From a virus: a stretch of DNA of 27,396 bases. This document shows, piece after piece, positions 24,886 through 27,396 of this stretch. The position numbers were made by a program, and so were the translations under genes. Below the pieces are notes generated by a model that was not told the origin of the DNA, ran no database searches, and saw only the letters and a list, made by a program, of their open reading frames with translations. The stretch's first letter is position 1, and each line of letters starts with the position of its first letter. The stretch is taken from the IMG/VR virus record IMGVR_UViG_3300027759_000357, positions 1 to 27,396 of that record. One strand, written 5' to 3'.

Positions 24886-25335
24886 TTATACTAAGCTATA
24901 ATCCATGTAAGTCGTAACAAAATTTTCACCTGAAAAAATGTCAGTTAAGTCCTTTAATACACTTTTTACTTGCTGGCGTATGTCTACGGTGTATCTTATT
25001 TTTGGTGGGAGAATTTTGGCGTTTAATATTCTATGACAAATTGTCTGTTCACCAACTTTAATATAGAAATTAAAGATTTCAGGACCGTTAGTATTTGAAG
25101 TATCAAGTACATTTGGGTCTTCAAAAATTTGTTCTTGGTTCTCTAAAAGATAGACAACTGAACGCATTTTTTGGTCGTACTCAAATTGAGCTACGAAGTC
25201 TTTTAGGTAGTAGGACATATTCAGTGAACTCTTAGCCACTGGATTGTACCCACGAACATTGAAATACCTTTGAATAACAATATTGTCATTCAATGTGATT
25301 AGGAATTCCATTTTGATTACATCTGTTTCTTTCAT
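24886..25335 (-). CDS. Unrecognised 149-aa protein in the replication block
   Basis: Not recognised. It starts MKETDVIKMEFLITLNDNIV and has a beta-rich first half (IVIQRYFNVRG), a helical middle (YYLKDFVAQFEYDQKMRSVV) and a further strand-helix end (RYTVDIRQQVKSVLKDLTDI). One Cys only, no membrane segments, charge near neutral. It lies between the FEN nuclease and the helicase genes with short gaps of 21 and 34 nt, so co-expression with replication genes is likely. An internal Met at position 9 is a possible alternative start. It could be a small accessory factor, but there is no family evidence. Confidence 0.75.
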   Translation of the reverse strand: MKETDVIKMEFLITLNDNIVIQRYFNVRGYNPVAKSSLNMSYYLKDFVAQFEYDQKMRSVVYLLENQEQIFEDPNVLDTSNTNGPEIFNFYIKVGEQTICHRILNAKILPPKIRYTVDIRQQVKSVLKDLTDIFSGENFVTTYMDYSLV

Positions 25336-25356
25336 ATTTGTATTTTTATAAGTGTG

Positions 25357-26361
25357 TTATTTTTCATTTCTAAATTTTCTTTTTTCTTTTCTTGTTAATT
25401 TCATGAATGGCTGAATGAATCTTAAAAATTCATCGTCACTTTTTCCAAGGTACTTAAAGAACCCGTCATCAGTCATCATACGTATTAGATTTTTGTAACC
25501 CCTACCTTCAGGGTCTAAAGTGTCGGCATAATATTGTTCAACAATTCCTTTACCATCATCAGAAATGAGTGGGTTTTGTAAGTCAACGATTTTTTCATTG
25601 ATTTGAAAAAATTCTTCTCCGTAAATTCCGTCTTTTGTTTTTCCACTGATTAAGTTATTAAGTGCCGTGTTTTTTTCGTCTTCCTTAAGTAATTCTTTTG
25701 CCTTGGTTAAAATATCATTAATATTGACGGGTTTGTCAAGGAACTCAGGAAAATATTTGATTAATGTTTTTTCTCCGAAATAATAAATTCCATTTATATT
25801 ATCGGACTTGTCACCTGTAATAATCTTATATGGTAAAATATTACAAGCTGGTATTTCATATGTGCCAATCTTAACTTTCTTACCGTGAGTGTAAAACACT
25901 TTGGCTATTGGTGAGTAAATGGTTGTGTTTTCGTTCACCAACTGAAGTAAATCTTTATCCGCTGATAAGATGGTTTTCTTCTCTTCTGGTGCTATTTTAC
26001 AGTAGTGTGCTATCAAGTCATCAGACTCGTTCATATCTACTCTTATTTGACGAATAAAACATTCTTCAATGTATTCTTTTACTCGTGATTTTTGTGTGTG
26101 ATACGATTCGAGTTTATACTCGTTCATATCTTGTCGTCTATTTAATTTGTAATTAGGATATAGTTTACGACGCACGGATGCGTTGTCGTCACCGTCCCAA
26201 AATACCAAGACTTTGTCGTAGTTGTGTTCATCGATTTGTTTACGTAATGTATTAACAAAGTGGAAGACACCCCCAATATGGTTTCCTTCTACAAAGAGGT
26301 CTCTGACCCCATGAAATCCGATTTTGAATAGGTTATCACCATCTACTAAGAGTGTCTTCAC
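25357..26361 (-). CDS. FEN/T4 RNase H-like 5'-3' nuclease (PIN-like fold)
   Basis: A 334-aa protein, a little longer than T4 RNase H (305 aa). Metal-binding acidic residues in the family order: Asp7 and Asp9 (LLVDGDN), Asp56/Asp58 (VFWDGDD), Glu112-Asp114-Asp115 (NESDDLIAH), Asp135/Asp137 (LSADKDLL) and Asp184/Asp187 (ITGDKSDN), the last followed by a helix-hairpin-helix-like GIYYFGEKTLIKYF. It would remove RNA primers and 5' flaps during lagging-strand synthesis. The start is GTG at 26361: an in-frame TAA lies two codons before it and no ATG is nearby, so GTG is the most likely start. It begins 10 nt after the recombinase stop, so both probably come from one message. Confidence 0.9.
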   Translation of the reverse strand: MKTLLVDGDNLFKIGFHGVRDLFVEGNHIGGVFHFVNTLRKQIDEHNYDKVLVFWDGDDNASVRRKLYPNYKLNRRQDMNEYKLESYHTQKSRVKEYIEECFIRQIRVDMNESDDLIAHYCKIAPEEKKTILSADKDLLQLVNENTTIYSPIAKVFYTHGKKVKIGTYEIPACNILPYKIITGDKSDNINGIYYFGEKTLIKYFPEFLDKPVNINDILTKAKELLKEDEKNTALNNLISGKTKDGIYGEEFFQINEKIVDLQNPLISDDGKGIVEQYYADTLDPEGRGYKNLIRMMTDDGFFKYLGKSDDEFLRFIQPFMKLTRKEKRKFRNEK

Positions 26362-26371
26362 AATTTATTGT

Positions 26372-27382
26372 TTATACTGTTTCACTTTCTTTTTCCTCAA
26401 ACAAGCTGAAATCTCCATCAGCCCCAATAATCTCTTTCCAATACTCAGCGTTTTCTTTCTTGTATTGTTCAATAGATACTTTCTCTTCCGCAGCATCTTT
26501 TCCTGCCAAGAATCCGTGAGGTGTTACGATAATTTTACCATCCTCATATCCCAAACCATTGATGTGGTTTTTCATAACAGAAACTTTTGTACGGATTGCA
26601 AACTTAACAGTTCTTTTGTCTTTTGTTGCGGAAATTTTGTTTGTTCCCGCACCTTTTTGATTACCAAATAAAAATACCAAAGATGAGTTTAACCAAATTG
26701 CTTCACCACCTTTTGCTTTAATCTTTGGTTGTCCAAATGGATTGTCAGGAAGTTCAACCCAAGGTTGGTTAACAATAACCAAACTATTTTCGTATTTTGA
26801 ATCAGATTTACGAGAACCTGAAATACGTTGGTTGATACCCATACCAATTTTGTCGGCAAGAACCGCTGCGTTGTGTTGTTTACCACCTTTACCTTCGTAA
26901 GTCATCTTACAAGGAACTGAACCTACTGAATCCCAAAGGAATAATAAATCATATTCCAATTCACCTTTGTCTTGAGCATCTAACAAACTATTAATATAAT
27001 CTGTGATTTGTTCAATGTAAGAGAAGTTGTTATTAAAGATGAAGAATCCATCCCAATCCAATTCTCCTGTTTCAGGGTCAACCACTTCTTCACAATCAAA
27101 ACCCATAAGTCTTGCGTGTTCAAAACTCCACTTCTGTTCGGTGATAATGAAAACGGGAAGAATATTTTGTTTTTGAGCTGATACAGCGGCCTTTACGAGA
27201 GCCGTTGTCTTACCTGTATCAGAGTGACCCAAGAACATGTTCAAGTGTCCTATGGCGGGTCCTGGTAGTCCTACAGCATCCAAGAAATCTTTACCCAAGT
27301 CAAAGTATCTTTGTGGTTTATACTTCGCCGAAGTTGAGAATTTCTTCTTTACTGAATTAAAATCGTTTTTCTTGATTGCCAT
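26372..27382 (-). CDS. uvsX: UvsX/RecA-like recombinase
   Basis: A 336-aa protein, short for RecA but near T4 UvsX (391 aa) in type. Walker A GHSDTGKTT (52-60), a glutamate-containing motif TEQKW (81-85), Walker B LLFLWDSVGS (146-155), an L2-region KAKGGEAIW (222-230) and NPFGQ. It would form filaments on single-stranded DNA and promote strand exchange for recombination-dependent replication and repair. The C-terminus is acidic (SLFEEKESETV), as in many RecA-family proteins. It starts 15 nt from the right edge with leader AATTTATAACACAC, so nothing can be said about what lies upstream. The next gene, a FEN nuclease, begins 10 nt downstream. Confidence 0.9.
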   Translation of the reverse strand: MAIKKNDFNSVKKKFSTSAKYKPQRYFDLGKDFLDAVGLPGPAIGHLNMFLGHSDTGKTTALVKAAVSAQKQNILPVFIITEQKWSFEHARLMGFDCEEVVDPETGELDWDGFFIFNNNFSYIEQITDYINSLLDAQDKGELEYDLLFLWDSVGSVPCKMTYEGKGGKQHNAAVLADKIGMGINQRISGSRKSDSKYENSLVIVNQPWVELPDNPFGQPKIKAKGGEAIWLNSSLVFLFGNQKGAGTNKISATKDKRTVKFAIRTKVSVMKNHINGLGYEDGKIIVTPHGFLAGKDAAEEKVSIEQYKKENAEYWKEIIGADGDFSLFEEKESETV

Positions 27383-27396
27383 GTGTGTTATAAATT

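Overview
The window reads as part of the genome of a large, AT-rich, T4-like contractile-tailed phage that probably infects a member of the Bacteroidota (Flavobacteriia-like). The phage call rests on gp25-like and gp6-like baseplate wedge proteins next to a UvsX-type recombinase, a T4 RNase H/FEN-type nuclease and a DnaB/gp41-type helicase. The host call is an inference. It rests on SprB-type repeats in a tail fibre (SprB is the Flavobacterium gliding adhesin), a DUF5522-type cysteine-rich protein of the kind common in Bacteroidota, and starts that lack Shine-Dalgarno motifs and sit behind AT-rich TATTTA-containing leaders.

Every credible gene is on the minus strand, so transcription runs from the right edge to the left. 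From the right: a replication and nucleotide block (uvsX-like recombinase, FEN/RNase H-like nuclease, an unrecognised 149-aa protein, replicative helicase, a class II B12-dependent ribonucleotide reductase, a small DUF5522 protein). This passes with an 8-nt overlap into a baseplate block (gp25-like, gp6-like, a 1606-aa giant with an internal hydrophobic region, unrecognised 568-aa and 259-aa proteins, a 359-aa PKD-containing protein, an unrecognised 302-aa protein and a 984-aa protein with a gpI/gp7-like KGTR segment).

The left quarter is an adhesin block of four consecutive fibre-like genes: a 819-aa protein with seven SprB-like repeats behind a Thr-Pro linker, a 106-aa single-module protein, a 712-aa protein with two long Thr-Pro tracts, and a very long collagen-like Gly-Thr-Ser fibre that runs off the left edge. 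That last gene has no stop inside the window, so it is easy to miss, but its frame stays open from its ATG at 1723 to base 1.

Genes are tightly packed. Most junctions are 1-nt TAATG overlaps, 14-nt overlaps or gaps under 80 nt, and no stretch over 300 nt lacks a gene. I see no tRNA or rRNA genes, CRISPR array, insertion sequence or convincing rho-independent terminator. The most interesting part is the adhesin block: its repeats mimic a host-type adhesin and carry long in-frame DNA repeats that could change fibre length or swap fibre tips by recombination.
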